64,000 bases of DNA from Pseudanabaena sp. FACHB-1998 (GTDB lineage Bacteria > Cyanobacteriota > Cyanobacteriia > Pseudanabaenales > Pseudanabaenaceae): assembly GCF_014696355.1 (NCBI RefSeq), contig NZ_JACJQA010000016.1, positions 57,839-121,838 on the forward strand. The letters run 5' to 3'. A model generated the notes under the pieces. That model saw nothing but the letters and a program-made list of their open reading frames with translations. It was not told the origin of the DNA and did not search any database. The position numbers were made by a program, and so were the translations under genes. Positions within the stretch are counted from its first letter, which is position 1, and each line of letters starts with the position of its first letter. Below, piece after piece: positions 52,878 to 60,624 of the stretch.

Positions 52878-53684
52878 ATGAGCAACCAATCCTACGATTA
52901 CAAAGGTCAAGACTTGCAAAATCAATCTTTTGTCGGACAAGATTTGTCAAGAATAGACTTCAGTGGTTCCGACTTGCGCGGCTGTGATTTTACCAAAGCA
53001 ATTTTAACTGGGGCGAATTTTGAGCGCGTGATTACTGGACAAACTCCTCAAAAATTGAATAAAGCTATTTTCTCTATAGTTATGGGCATGATCGCCATGA
53101 TCAGCGTCATTACCATAATCACCTTTGTAGTCGTAACGGTTGACAATCAGCTATTTGTTTGGCTTGGAGAAACCTACAGAAAAATCAGTAGTATTTTTTC
53201 CACTCTGCTGCTGTTTGTTCTATATTTCTTTCAAAAACATATTTTAGAGGCTTTTCCCAAAACTTCCGACCTTTTGGGGGAAGCCAGTATTTGCTTGCTT
53301 TTTTTTCTCATGCTATTTCTTACAATAAGCTTTGCTGTCATTAGCTTTTCTGGGGCCTTTCTTTTTTTAATTCCCATGAGCATTTCGGCGATCGTGACTT
53401 TTAAAGTCTTTACATGGTTGATTGAGTCAATTAAAAGTAAAACAGGAACCTCTTTTAAAAAGGCGAACTTAAATGAGGCAAATTTTAGTCATGCGCTAAT
53501 TGGGAATACAGATTTCTCTTTTGCTCTAATGACAGGAATCTGTATCGAAGGATGGGTAATGGATTCCTATAATCGATTTACAAAATCTCAATGTACTTAT
53601 TTGTATTTACAACAGCAACAACGCTATCCGCCTACGGGTGAATTTCAAGATCATGAGTGGGAAAAATTTTTGAACTCACATTAA
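52878..53684 (+). CDS. Membrane-spanning pentapeptide-repeat protein
   Basis: This 268-residue protein has an N-terminal block of pentapeptide repeats (LQNQSFVGQDLSRIDFSGSDLRGCDFTKAILTGANF, residues ~13-49 in two runs). A hydrophobic middle with about four helices follows (65-90, 105-120, 140-185), then a shorter second block, KKANLNEANFSHALIGNTDFSFALM. Pentapeptide repeats form a right-handed square helix; the membrane insertion suggests a scaffold or sensor at the membrane. Cyanobacteria have many such proteins of unknown role. It is a monocistronic gene with a hairpin after it. Confidence 0.85.
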   Translation: MSNQSYDYKGQDLQNQSFVGQDLSRIDFSGSDLRGCDFTKAILTGANFERVITGQTPQKLNKAIFSIVMGMIAMISVITIITFVVVTVDNQLFVWLGETYRKISSIFSTLLLFVLYFFQKHILEAFPKTSDLLGEASICLLFFLMLFLTISFAVISFSGAFLFLIPMSISAIVTFKVFTWLIESIKSKTGTSFKKANLNEANFSHALIGNTDFSFALMTGICIEGWVMDSYNRFTKSQCTYLYLQQQQRYPPTGEFQDHEWEKFLNSH

Positions 53685-53700
53685 AAATAAAACCCTAAAA

Positions 53701-53743
53701 GCTTTCTAGTAAGCTATGCGTGTGTCACAGCTTACTAGAAAGC
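53701..53743. terminator. Hairpin after the pentapeptide gene
   Basis: GCTTTCTAGTAAGCT (53701-53715) pairs perfectly with AGCTTACTAGAAAGC (53729-53743) across a 13-bp loop, 16 bp after the stop. Confidence 0.65.
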
Positions 53744-53801
53744 AGCGAGAGGTAAAGCGTGATAAAGTCATGCATCATTGACTATTTACTGGCAAGGGAT
53801 T

Positions 53802-54962
53802 ATGCAGGAATATATTGTTAAATCTGGAGACACCCTATCCAATATTGCTCGCCGTTTTTTAGGAGCAAATGGAGATTGGAGAGAAATTGCAAGGGTTAAT
53901 AATATTAGCAATCCCTCCAGCTTACAAATTGGTCAGAGACTTCTCATTCCCGATAACGTAGAGACTCCGCCGATCGCCAAAAATCCTGAAGTGGCGATGG
54001 TCAGAAATACGTTGCAGGGTGTTTATCCACCCAATAAGATCGCGATTTCTTTTACCACTGTTGGTAATGATGTCATCGCTAATTTATTAAATACTGGACA
54101 AAAAGAACCATTTGCCAAAACGAGAAATCTCGGACTATATCGCTTCGGCATTTTCAAACTGCGGGACTTTATTACTTACGGCGGTAGCCTATTGCAAAGA
54201 ATGCAAATGAGTCCTTCAGAAATTAATGTGATGTTGGTAACCTCCGCCAATGAAGGCAGCCTTGACGCGATTAATACTTGGGATAATCAATATTTGAGTT
54301 TTGGTATTTTCCAATGGACGCTTGGTTCCGCAGGACAACAGGGAGAGTTACCAGCATTTCTAACAAATGTAAAAAGACGCTATCCCAACGAATTTCAATA
54401 TTATTTTGGACAATTTGGGCTTGATGCGTCTTCCCTTGATGGAATTACGGGCTGGATGTCGCTTAATGGTATTCGCCTTGTGACTGAGGCGGATAAAAAT
54501 CTGATGCGGCAACCCATCTGGGCTTTACGCTTTGCGATCGCGGGAATGGATGCGATCATTCAATCCATACAGGTGCTACACGCAATTTCTCGCCTCGATC
54601 GCTTTTACTTTACACCCACCCAATCTCTACAGGGATATGCTCTCTCTCAAGTCCTCAGTTCCGAGTTTGCGGCAGCTTTGCTACTCGATCACCATGTCAA
54701 TCGACCTAGCCATGTAATTGGCTGTGTGGCAGAGGCGATCGCGCGATCGGGCTTAACTCCGGCCCAAATCGCCCAAAGCCCCATCGATCAAGAATCTGCC
54801 ATTATTCAAAATTACCTTACTATCCGCGAAACCTATGGCGGCGCAAATGCGATGACCAAATCCCGCGATCGCGCGGAACTGATCAGAAAAGCGATCGGTA
54901 CAGGCAATTTGTCTCCCCAGAGATTTTCATTTCGCTCAAATCGTCAAGTACGCATGGCTTAA
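53802..54962 (+). CDS. LysM protein with putative lysozyme-like domain
   Basis: This ~386-residue protein starts at the ATG 53802, preceded by AAGGG; an upstream TTG is the alternative. Residues 1-50 are a single LysM domain (YIVKSGDTLSNIARRFLGANG...NPSSLQIGQRLLIP). The remainder has SANEGSLDAINTWDNQYLSFGIFQWT, which resembles the lysozyme/transglycosylase pattern of a catalytic glutamate followed by a 'y..G..Q' segment. No signal peptide is visible, so secretion would be by a non-classical route or after lysis. I infer a peptidoglycan-binding hydrolase; only the LysM part is certain. Confidence 0.8.
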   Translation: MQEYIVKSGDTLSNIARRFLGANGDWREIARVNNISNPSSLQIGQRLLIPDNVETPPIAKNPEVAMVRNTLQGVYPPNKIAISFTTVGNDVIANLLNTGQKEPFAKTRNLGLYRFGIFKLRDFITYGGSLLQRMQMSPSEINVMLVTSANEGSLDAINTWDNQYLSFGIFQWTLGSAGQQGELPAFLTNVKRRYPNEFQYYFGQFGLDASSLDGITGWMSLNGIRLVTEADKNLMRQPIWALRFAIAGMDAIIQSIQVLHAISRLDRFYFTPTQSLQGYALSQVLSSEFAAALLLDHHVNRPSHVIGCVAEAIARSGLTPAQIAQSPIDQESAIIQNYLTIRETYGGANAMTKSRDRAELIRKAIGTGNLSPQRFSFRSNRQVRMA

Positions 54963-54969
54963 AAAACAA

Positions 54970-55034
54970 AATAGAGGTGCAGCGCTTTGCCCCTCTATTA
55001 AAAAAAAGAGCTTGCTTGGCAAGCCCTTTTTTAA
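54970..55034. terminator. Two adjacent hairpins between convergent genes
   Basis: The first stem pairs AATAGAGG (54970) with CCTCTATT (to 54999) around a GC-rich middle containing CGCTTTGC. The second runs from an A-run and AGAGCTTGC through TTG to GCAAGCCCTTTTTT (55001-55034) and has a terminator-like T-run. They separate the LysM gene and the convergent gene ending at 55038. Confidence 0.7.
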
Positions 55035-55037
55035 AAG

Positions 55038-55784
55038 TTAGCGTCGATTTTGGGCATCGGAAATAGGTTCTGGATCAGTAATAAAAAAGCTTCTTGTAGA
55101 ACTAGGGGCATTAAGCTCACGAGCATCCACAGCTTTGGAATTATTAAGCAAAGCTGCATCACGGTCTTCCCAACGACTACGGATGGGGGTTAGCTCTACA
55201 GGCGTAGACAATAACGGTAAGCTCGTATTGCCACCATTAGAATTAGCCGCTACGCGATCGGCTTTACTTTCATAGGAGCGACTATAAACCCGTTGACGCA
55301 AAGCTGCAATCCTTTCGGCAATCCTGTCATCGGCATTGCTAGAAATGGCGAGAGGGTCACGCATGGAGTTATAAACACGGTCAACCTTGGTATAGATCCT
55401 TTTGCGATCGCTCACATTTGCCTTTGCTACATAGGTAGGTCGCCTTAATCCACCTAACTCCTCTTGCGATCGGGTCTTAATGTCGGCAATTACCTCGGAT
55501 TCATCTAGCAAAAAAGAGATTTTATCTTGTACCTGTGATGAAGATTTTGGCGTTTCCTTGGGTTTAGCGGCTGGACTAGCCTTGGGTAATTTTATTCCCG
55601 CAGGAGATGGGTTAACCCCTTCTAATGCTTGTTTACCAAATCTGTAGGCGACCATTCCTGCTACAGATCCCACAACGATCATCGCAAATAATAGGATTAG
55701 ACTGTAGCTCAGCCTAAATTTTTTAGGCTGCTTTTTTTTCTTGCGGAGACGTTTTTCTGGCTTTTCAGAGCGGGTTGTTGCCAT
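55038..55784 (-). CDS. Single-pass membrane protein, function unknown
   Basis: This ~248-residue protein has a lysine/arginine-rich cytoplasmic N-terminus (RKKKKQPKKFR) followed by one membrane helix, LSYSLILLFAMIVVGSVAGMVAY (about 25-48), and a ~200-residue, largely disordered-looking hydrophilic tail rich in Asp, Arg, Ser and Pro. I do not recognise it. The topology suggests a type II membrane protein with most residues outside the cytoplasm. The start is the ATG 55782-55784; a GTG lies just before. It is upstream of and divergent from the tRNA at 55878. Confidence 0.6.
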   Translation of the reverse strand: MATTRSEKPEKRLRKKKKQPKKFRLSYSLILLFAMIVVGSVAGMVAYRFGKQALEGVNPSPAGIKLPKASPAAKPKETPKSSSQVQDKISFLLDESEVIADIKTRSQEELGGLRRPTYVAKANVSDRKRIYTKVDRVYNSMRDPLAISSNADDRIAERIAALRQRVYSRSYESKADRVAANSNGGNTSLPLLSTPVELTPIRSRWEDRDAALLNNSKAVDARELNAPSSTRSFFITDPEPISDAQNRR

Positions 55785-55877
55785 CACAAACTTGTTTAGC
55801 TAATATTTTCCCTAGAGCAACCTGCACGGTAGCTTGCTTGATAGCATATAATACTTACGGCTATAATCACAACATCC

Positions 55878-55949
55878 CCAAGGTTGGCTGACTGGTAAAG
55901 CAAACGACTCATAATCGTTGATATGTCGGTTCGATTCCGACACCTTGGA
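55878..55949 (+). tRNA. tRNA with anticodon CAU (Met, possibly Ile2)
   Basis: A full cloverleaf can be drawn: acceptor CCAAGGT (55878-55884) with ACCTTGG (55942-55948), D-arm GCT/AGC with a GACTGGTAA loop, anticodon stem AACGA/TCGTT with loop CTCATAA (anticodon CAT at 55910-55912), variable GATAT, T-stem GTCGG/CCGAC with loop TTCGATT, discriminator A at 55949. CCA is not encoded. CAU can be elongator methionine or lysidine-modified Ile2; I favour elongator Met without proof. The gene marks the left border of the type I restriction island. Confidence 0.9.
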
Positions 55950-56088
55950 TAAGGCACACAAGCCACTACGACTAACTTACACCGTGTAACCAGTTATACG
56001 GTTAGATACTTTTGGACACATTTAGATTGTTTTTGACTATCAGATTCTCTATGATGATCGGTCACTTTGCGATCGCCAAAAGCATAAT

Positions 56089-58983
56089 TTAAACAGCACC
56101 GCCCATACCCTCGATAAATGTGTCAATCAAAGACTTAATCTTCTCGGATATGCGATCGATGGTTGCTTTGCGTTCTAAGATTTTGGGTTTAAAGTTGAGA
56201 GCGCTGATAATCTCCTGCTCTCTGGGTAGACGGTTAGCGAAGGCATAGTTATTAATGAGCTTTGATAGTTCTTCAGGCGCAATATTCTCGGTGGTGCAGA
56301 GTTCGGCTAAGGCTTCAGATTTTTTGGTTAGCCAGTAGTCCTCAAAGGCTTGTTCGGCATTTTCATGTGGTTGAAGTTGTTGCAGATTATTTTCGATGAA
56401 TGTTTCGATTAGGGCGCGTTTACTGCGTAGTTGGACTTCACCTGCCATGAGGTCGAGGATTTCTTTTTGACGTTTTTGAGCGGCGGCGGGATCGGTTTTG
56501 CTCATGCTTCTCAAGAGGTTGAGAATGTAGGCGACGTTAATCTCATCACGATGGATTAAGCTCAGTTCAAAGTCCACTTCATCGAGGATCGATGGTTTTT
56601 CGGTGTTGCGTTCTTTCTTTACACTGTCATAGACATCGAGATATTTGCTTTTGTAGTCCTCAAACTTTTGGGCTTCAAGGGTGAGGTCAGTTTCTTCAAA
56701 GTCGGCAAAGGTGGTCAGGGCATTTTTGAGGCGTAGTAGTTCTCGAAATTGGGTGACAAATTCTAGTTTTTTGTTTTCATCGGCTAAGGTATCTACGCTT
56801 TTGATGGTAGGAGTTATTTTTAATAGCGCGATCGCAGCTTCATTAAATTGAGCTACATAGTCCTCATAGGGTTGGACTAGCACTGTTGCTTTTGCATCTT
56901 TGTCAGAGAATAGGGCGATCGCGTCATCGGTTGCCTTTTTGAGGTTGCGAAAACAAACGATATTGCCCTGTGATTTTTTATCGTTGAGAATGCGATTGGT
57001 GCGGGAGAAGGCTTGGACTAGCCCGTGAAACTTGAGATTTTTATCGACATAGAGAGTATTTAGTCTGGGGCTGTCAAAGCCTGTTAAGAACATATTCACC
57101 ACTAGCAAAATGTCGATTTCGCCTTGTCTGACACGCTTTGAGATGTCTTGAGCGTAGTTATAAAAAGCTTGGCTGTCGTTGGCACTATGTTTGGTATTGA
57201 ATAGGGCGTTGTAGTCAGTGATGAATTGATCGAGTTTGTCGCGATTGCTTTGGTTGATTTTTGCTTCGCTAGGAATTTCTAGCGGCTCTTCATCGATCAT
57301 GCCGTTGGCTTGTGGATTTTCTTCGTTGGCAGCATAGCTAAAGATTGTGGCGATTTTTAGGGGAGTGGTTGCTTGAGCTTGTTGCTTTTGGAATAGTTCG
57401 TAGTATTTGATTAGGGTTTCGATATTGCTGACGCAAAACATGGCGGTGAAGTCTGGTGCTTTGGTCTTTTGAGCGTGATGTTCCAGAATGTAGTCCACGA
57501 CTTTTTCTAGTCTGAGTGGACTTTCGAGCATTTCTTTGGTGTCGGTTTCTTCTACAGCAATATCGAGATCGTTAGCGCCTTTTTTCTTCCTTCTTTTTTT
57601 AGGAGTTGAGTTACTGGTTTGATTGGTTTTGCCCACATACTCGACGGCAAAGCGCAGTACATTCTCATCTTTGATTGCGTCCACGATTACATATTTATGC
57701 AAGCAATCACCGAATAGGGATGCGGTGGTTTGTTGATAATCCTTGGAGCCAAAAGCATTTTCTGCGAGGATCGGTGTGCCAGTAAAGCCGAACATTTGGC
57801 AGTTGGTAAAAAACTTTTTGATGTTCTGGTGAGTTTCTCCAAACTGGCTACGGTGACATTCATCGAAGATAAACACAAATTTTTTATCTTGTAGATGTTG
57901 GATTTTGTCGAGATAGCGCCCTTTAACGATCGCATTGTTGAGCTTCTGAATGGTGGTGACGATGAGCTTAGTGCTGTCGTCATTTAGTTGTTTGACAAGA
58001 TTATTGGTGTTGGTGGTGCTGTCTACACTGCCTTTAGAAAATTCGTTAAATTCCTTGGCGGTTTGGTAATCGAGGTCTTTGCGATCAACGACAAATACGA
58101 CTTTGTGGACTTGGGGCGATCGCATGATGATCTGGCTTGCCTTGAAGGAGGTGAGAGTTTTGCCTGAGCCTGTGGTGTGCCAGATGTAGGCGTTTTTGGT
58201 GCTGGTTTTGACCTGTTCGACTAATGCTTCGGTTGCGTAGACTTGATAGGGGCGGAGGACTTTGAGGATGTTGCTAGCAGTGATCACGATGTAGTGGGTG
58301 ATCATTTTGGCTAGGTGACAGGTGCGGAGAAAGGTGTCTGCAAATTCGCTGAGGTCAGAAATACGATTATTTTCTTTGTCTGTCCAGTAAAAGGTTTGTT
58401 GGAAGGCTTGAAATTTATTGTTTGCAAAATATTTTGTGTTTACGCCGTTGCTGATGATGAATAGTTGCACATATTGAAATAGTCCTGCTCCTGCGTCATA
58501 GGATTCATGTTGGTAGCGGTTAATTTGATGGAAGGCAACTTTTAGCTCGGATCCGCGTTTTTTGAGTTCGATTTGTACCAGTGGCAAGCCATTAATGAGG
58601 ATGGTTACGTCATAGCGGTTTTTACGTTTGCCTTCAATGCTGATCTGGTTAGTGACTTGAAATTCATTTCTGCACCATTCATCGCAGTTGAGAAAGCTGA
58701 TATAGATGGTTTCGGCGGGTTTACCGTCTGTAGCTTCCCGTTTAAGGGCATATTTGTCGCGGAGTATTTTGGCGCGTTCGATGACTGTGCCTGTGTTGAG
58801 GTGGTTGAGAATGAGTTCAAATTCGTTTTTGCTAAGGGTAATGTTACCGTTATGAATTTCTAGTTGTTGCTTAAGGTTGGCAAGCATGGCGGCTTGATCT
58901 TTGATTTTGACCCTTGTATATTTCAGGCTTTGGAGTTGATCGATTAAGGCGGCTTCTAGTTCGGCTTCGGGTTGGGTAGTCAT
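56089..58983 (-). CDS. hsdR: Type I restriction endonuclease subunit R, HsdR
   Basis: This 964-residue restriction/translocation subunit has an N-terminal PD-(D/E)XK nuclease with D125 in RYDVTIL and E139-x-K141 in QIELKKRG. A superfamily 2 helicase follows: Walker A TTGSGKT (270-276), FIFDECHRSQFGE (DECH box), MFGFTGTPI, and LLVVNMFLTGFDSPRLNTLYVDK (motif V/VI region). The C-terminal ~250 residues bind HsdM/HsdS. It cuts unmethylated DNA after ATP-driven translocation. All visible motifs are intact. It is the last gene of the island, separated from hsdS by two toxin-antitoxin modules. Confidence 0.95.
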   Translation of the reverse strand: MTTQPEAELEAALIDQLQSLKYTRVKIKDQAAMLANLKQQLEIHNGNITLSKNEFELILNHLNTGTVIERAKILRDKYALKREATDGKPAETIYISFLNCDEWCRNEFQVTNQISIEGKRKNRYDVTILINGLPLVQIELKKRGSELKVAFHQINRYQHESYDAGAGLFQYVQLFIISNGVNTKYFANNKFQAFQQTFYWTDKENNRISDLSEFADTFLRTCHLAKMITHYIVITASNILKVLRPYQVYATEALVEQVKTSTKNAYIWHTTGSGKTLTSFKASQIIMRSPQVHKVVFVVDRKDLDYQTAKEFNEFSKGSVDSTTNTNNLVKQLNDDSTKLIVTTIQKLNNAIVKGRYLDKIQHLQDKKFVFIFDECHRSQFGETHQNIKKFFTNCQMFGFTGTPILAENAFGSKDYQQTTASLFGDCLHKYVIVDAIKDENVLRFAVEYVGKTNQTSNSTPKKRRKKKGANDLDIAVEETDTKEMLESPLRLEKVVDYILEHHAQKTKAPDFTAMFCVSNIETLIKYYELFQKQQAQATTPLKIATIFSYAANEENPQANGMIDEEPLEIPSEAKINQSNRDKLDQFITDYNALFNTKHSANDSQAFYNYAQDISKRVRQGEIDILLVVNMFLTGFDSPRLNTLYVDKNLKFHGLVQAFSRTNRILNDKKSQGNIVCFRNLKKATDDAIALFSDKDAKATVLVQPYEDYVAQFNEAAIALLKITPTIKSVDTLADENKKLEFVTQFRELLRLKNALTTFADFEETDLTLEAQKFEDYKSKYLDVYDSVKKERNTEKPSILDEVDFELSLIHRDEINVAYILNLLRSMSKTDPAAAQKRQKEILDLMAGEVQLRSKRALIETFIENNLQQLQPHENAEQAFEDYWLTKKSEALAELCTTENIAPEELSKLINNYAFANRLPREQEIISALNFKPKILERKATIDRISEKIKSLIDTFIEGMGGAV

Positions 58984-58999
58984 GGGTAATATTTGCTAG

Positions 59000-59371
59000 T
59001 TATGCAAGTTGAATGATTTTGTTGAGCCGATCGCATACTTGCAAAAACAAATCTTCGTTTAATTTACCTAATGGGTGAGGTTTTGCGCCACGCATTCGCC
59101 AGTCAAAGGATTTTGGCTGATGACAAAGGACATAACTGGTTTTGGCAACTTTTCGACCTGATGCTTTGCCTACTGCTACAGCAAAAGGATTTTCGGCGTT
59201 ATATTCGGCTGTGGTCATTGGCAAGCCAATCACTAGAGAGGTTTTGTTATTGAAGGTACTGGGGGATAAGACTAAAAAGGGGTGAACGTCTCGCATTTCT
59301 TGCCCTATTTGTGGATTGCAATCAATCCAGATGATGTCTTGGCGATCTGGTGTCCAGTTGGCTTTTACCAT
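59000..59371 (-). CDS. MazF/PemK-family toxin
   Basis: This 123-residue protein has the MazF start PDRQDIIWIDCNPQIGQEMRDVHPFLVLSP, then NNKTSLVIGLPMTT, VAKTSYVLCHQPKSFDWR and a final helix LNEDLFLQVCDRLNKII. These match the PemK/MazF endoribonuclease fold, where the RDVHP arginine and the S/T of VAKTS contribute to catalysis. The gene overlaps the antitoxin by 7 bp, so the pair is translationally coupled with the antitoxin first. It lies 16 bp upstream of hsdR on the same strand and may share its transcript. Confidence 0.92.
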   Translation of the reverse strand: MVKANWTPDRQDIIWIDCNPQIGQEMRDVHPFLVLSPSTFNNKTSLVIGLPMTTAEYNAENPFAVAVGKASGRKVAKTSYVLCHQPKSFDWRMRGAKPHPLGKLNEDLFLQVCDRLNKIIQLA

Positions 59372-59619
59372 TGCTCAGCGCCTAGTCTTTGCGATGTGGG
59401 CATTGCTTCACCGCCATGTATTGCAGGGTTAAATTTTTCTAGCATTTCTTCTAGGCTAGGGGATTCGTTAAATACTGGTGCGATGATTACTTGTCCCTCG
59501 ATAACTGATAGCTTTACCCTTTGGTCTTTGTGCAGTTTGGCGGCACGGGCGATCGCCGCAGGTAAGCGGACTCCTAAGCTATTGCCCCATGTTTTGAGAT
59601 CGAGTACTACTTCTGTCAT
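59365..59619 (-). CDS. MazE/AbrB-family antitoxin
   Basis: This 84-residue protein has an N-terminal swapped-hairpin AbrB domain, VVLDLKTWGNSLGVRLPAAIARAAKL (4-29), with the conserved WGNSLGVRLP. A flexible acidic C-terminus (SLEEMLEKFNP...) should occupy the toxin's active site. It precedes the MazF-like toxin with a 7-bp overlap. The AbrB half should bind the promoter and autorepress the operon. The gene is convergent to nothing and divergent from the antitoxin at 59739, with about 120 bp between. Confidence 0.92.
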   Translation of the reverse strand: MTEVVLDLKTWGNSLGVRLPAAIARAAKLHKDQRVKLSVIEGQVIIAPVFNESPSLEEMLEKFNPAIHGGEAMPTSQRLGAEQW

Positions 59620-59738
59620 TACAGCAACCTCAAAGCTATATGTTTAAACATAAGTATAAACGTTATGGCTATTATGGTCAATTGCAGTTAATAAGTCTTT
59701 GCCATAAGATAGAATTTAGTGCATTGTTGAGGTGAGTT

Positions 59739-59960
59739 ATGGAAACTATTAGTATTGAGGTTGATGCAGAAGTTGCTAGAACCTATCAAAAATCGAATTT
59801 GATAGAGCGTCAAAAGATGCAAATTATTCTAAATGGATGGCTAAAACAAATTATGAATAGTCGTTCTTTGGATGAGATTATCTTGGATATGCAAGCACAA
59901 GCAAAAAAAAATGGATTAACTCAAGAAATCTTAAATGAGATATTGAGTGATGTCGCCTAA
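59739..59960 (+). CDS. Antitoxin of a PIN-domain toxin-antitoxin pair
   Basis: This is a 73-residue protein, METISIEVDAEVARTYQKSNL..., mostly helical after a short strand, ending SLDEIILDMQAQAKKNGLTQEILNEILSDVA. The N-terminal strand-helix-helix pattern fits a ribbon-helix-helix or similar DNA-binding antitoxin, and the amphipathic C-terminus would bind the toxin. GAGGTG lies just before the ATG. Its end overlaps the PIN toxin start by 11 bp. Family assignment is from context and layout. Confidence 0.75.
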   Translation: METISIEVDAEVARTYQKSNLIERQKMQIILNGWLKQIMNSRSLDEIILDMQAQAKKNGLTQEILNEILSDVA

Positions 59961-60366
59961 ATCTAGATTTGTTGTAGATACAAATACGCTAGTCAGTAGT
60001 ATTCTTATTTCTAATTCTATATCCGACAAGGCTGTAAAACGAATCAGACAATCAGGAATTATTCTTTCTTCTGTTGAAACTCTTGAAGAATTGAGGGTGG
60101 TTTTGAGCCGTTCTAAGTTTGATAAATATGTAGACTCAGCCACTCGCTCGGAATTTGTAGCACAATTTGTTCAACAATCAGAGCTTGTCACGATTGAAGA
60201 AACTGTTACAGTTTGTCGAGATCCTAAAGATGATAAGTTTTTGGAGTTAGCTGTGAATGGTAAGGCTGACTATCTAATAACAGGCGATAAGGATTTGTTG
60301 GTTTTACATCCTTTTAGAGATATTGAGATTATTAACCCTTCAGATTTTTTCAATATATCTAGTTAA
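59950..60366 (+). CDS. PIN-domain toxin (putative RNase)
   Basis: This 138-residue protein uses the ATG at 59950 (a GTG just before is an alternative). The PIN signature is complete: SRFVVDTNTLVSSIL with the first catalytic aspartate (D10), VETLEELRVVLSRSKF with a central glutamate, and PKDDKFLELAVNGKADYLITGDKDLL with the remaining aspartates. This arrangement matches the COG1569 group of putative toxins. It should be an Mg-dependent ribonuclease held by the adjoining antitoxin. It sits inside the type I restriction operon but on the opposite strand. Confidence 0.88.
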   Translation: MSPKSRFVVDTNTLVSSILISNSISDKAVKRIRQSGIILSSVETLEELRVVLSRSKFDKYVDSATRSEFVAQFVQQSELVTIEETVTVCRDPKDDKFLELAVNGKADYLITGDKDLLVLHPFRDIEIINPSDFFNISS

Positions 60367-60430
60367 TCTAAATAAATATCTGTTGTAATAAATCTAGTTT
60401 ATAAATTTATTTTCTACGATTAAAGTTTTT

Positions 60431-60616
60431 GGGCAAAGCATTCCCGATTTAAAATGGTCTAAAAATTTACATTTTGTTGTGGGAATGCTTTGCCCCTACG
60501 AATTAATGAATTTATAAAAATCATAAATATCTGCATTAATAAATATCTGTAGGGGTTTAGCATTTGCGCGACTGTCTGTAATTTCTCAACTGTTTTTAAT
60601 CGCAAATGCTGAACCC
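60431..60616. repeat. Two long-loop inverted repeats between PIN toxin and hsdS
   Basis: GGGCAAAGCATTCCC (60431-60445) pairs perfectly with 60481-60495. GGGTTTAGCATTTGCG (60553-60568) pairs with 60601-60616 with one mismatch. Loops are about 30-35 bp. The stems end near the stop codons of the convergent PIN toxin (60366) and hsdS (60625) genes. The GCAAAGC/GCATTTGCG strings resemble the other palindromes of the window. Confidence 0.6.
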
Positions 60617-60624
60617 TCTTTGTT

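Noticed and set aside
60367..60624. A possible small RNA between the PIN toxin and hsdS
   Set aside because: Two stems are present, but I see no promoter; convergent terminators explain them adequately.
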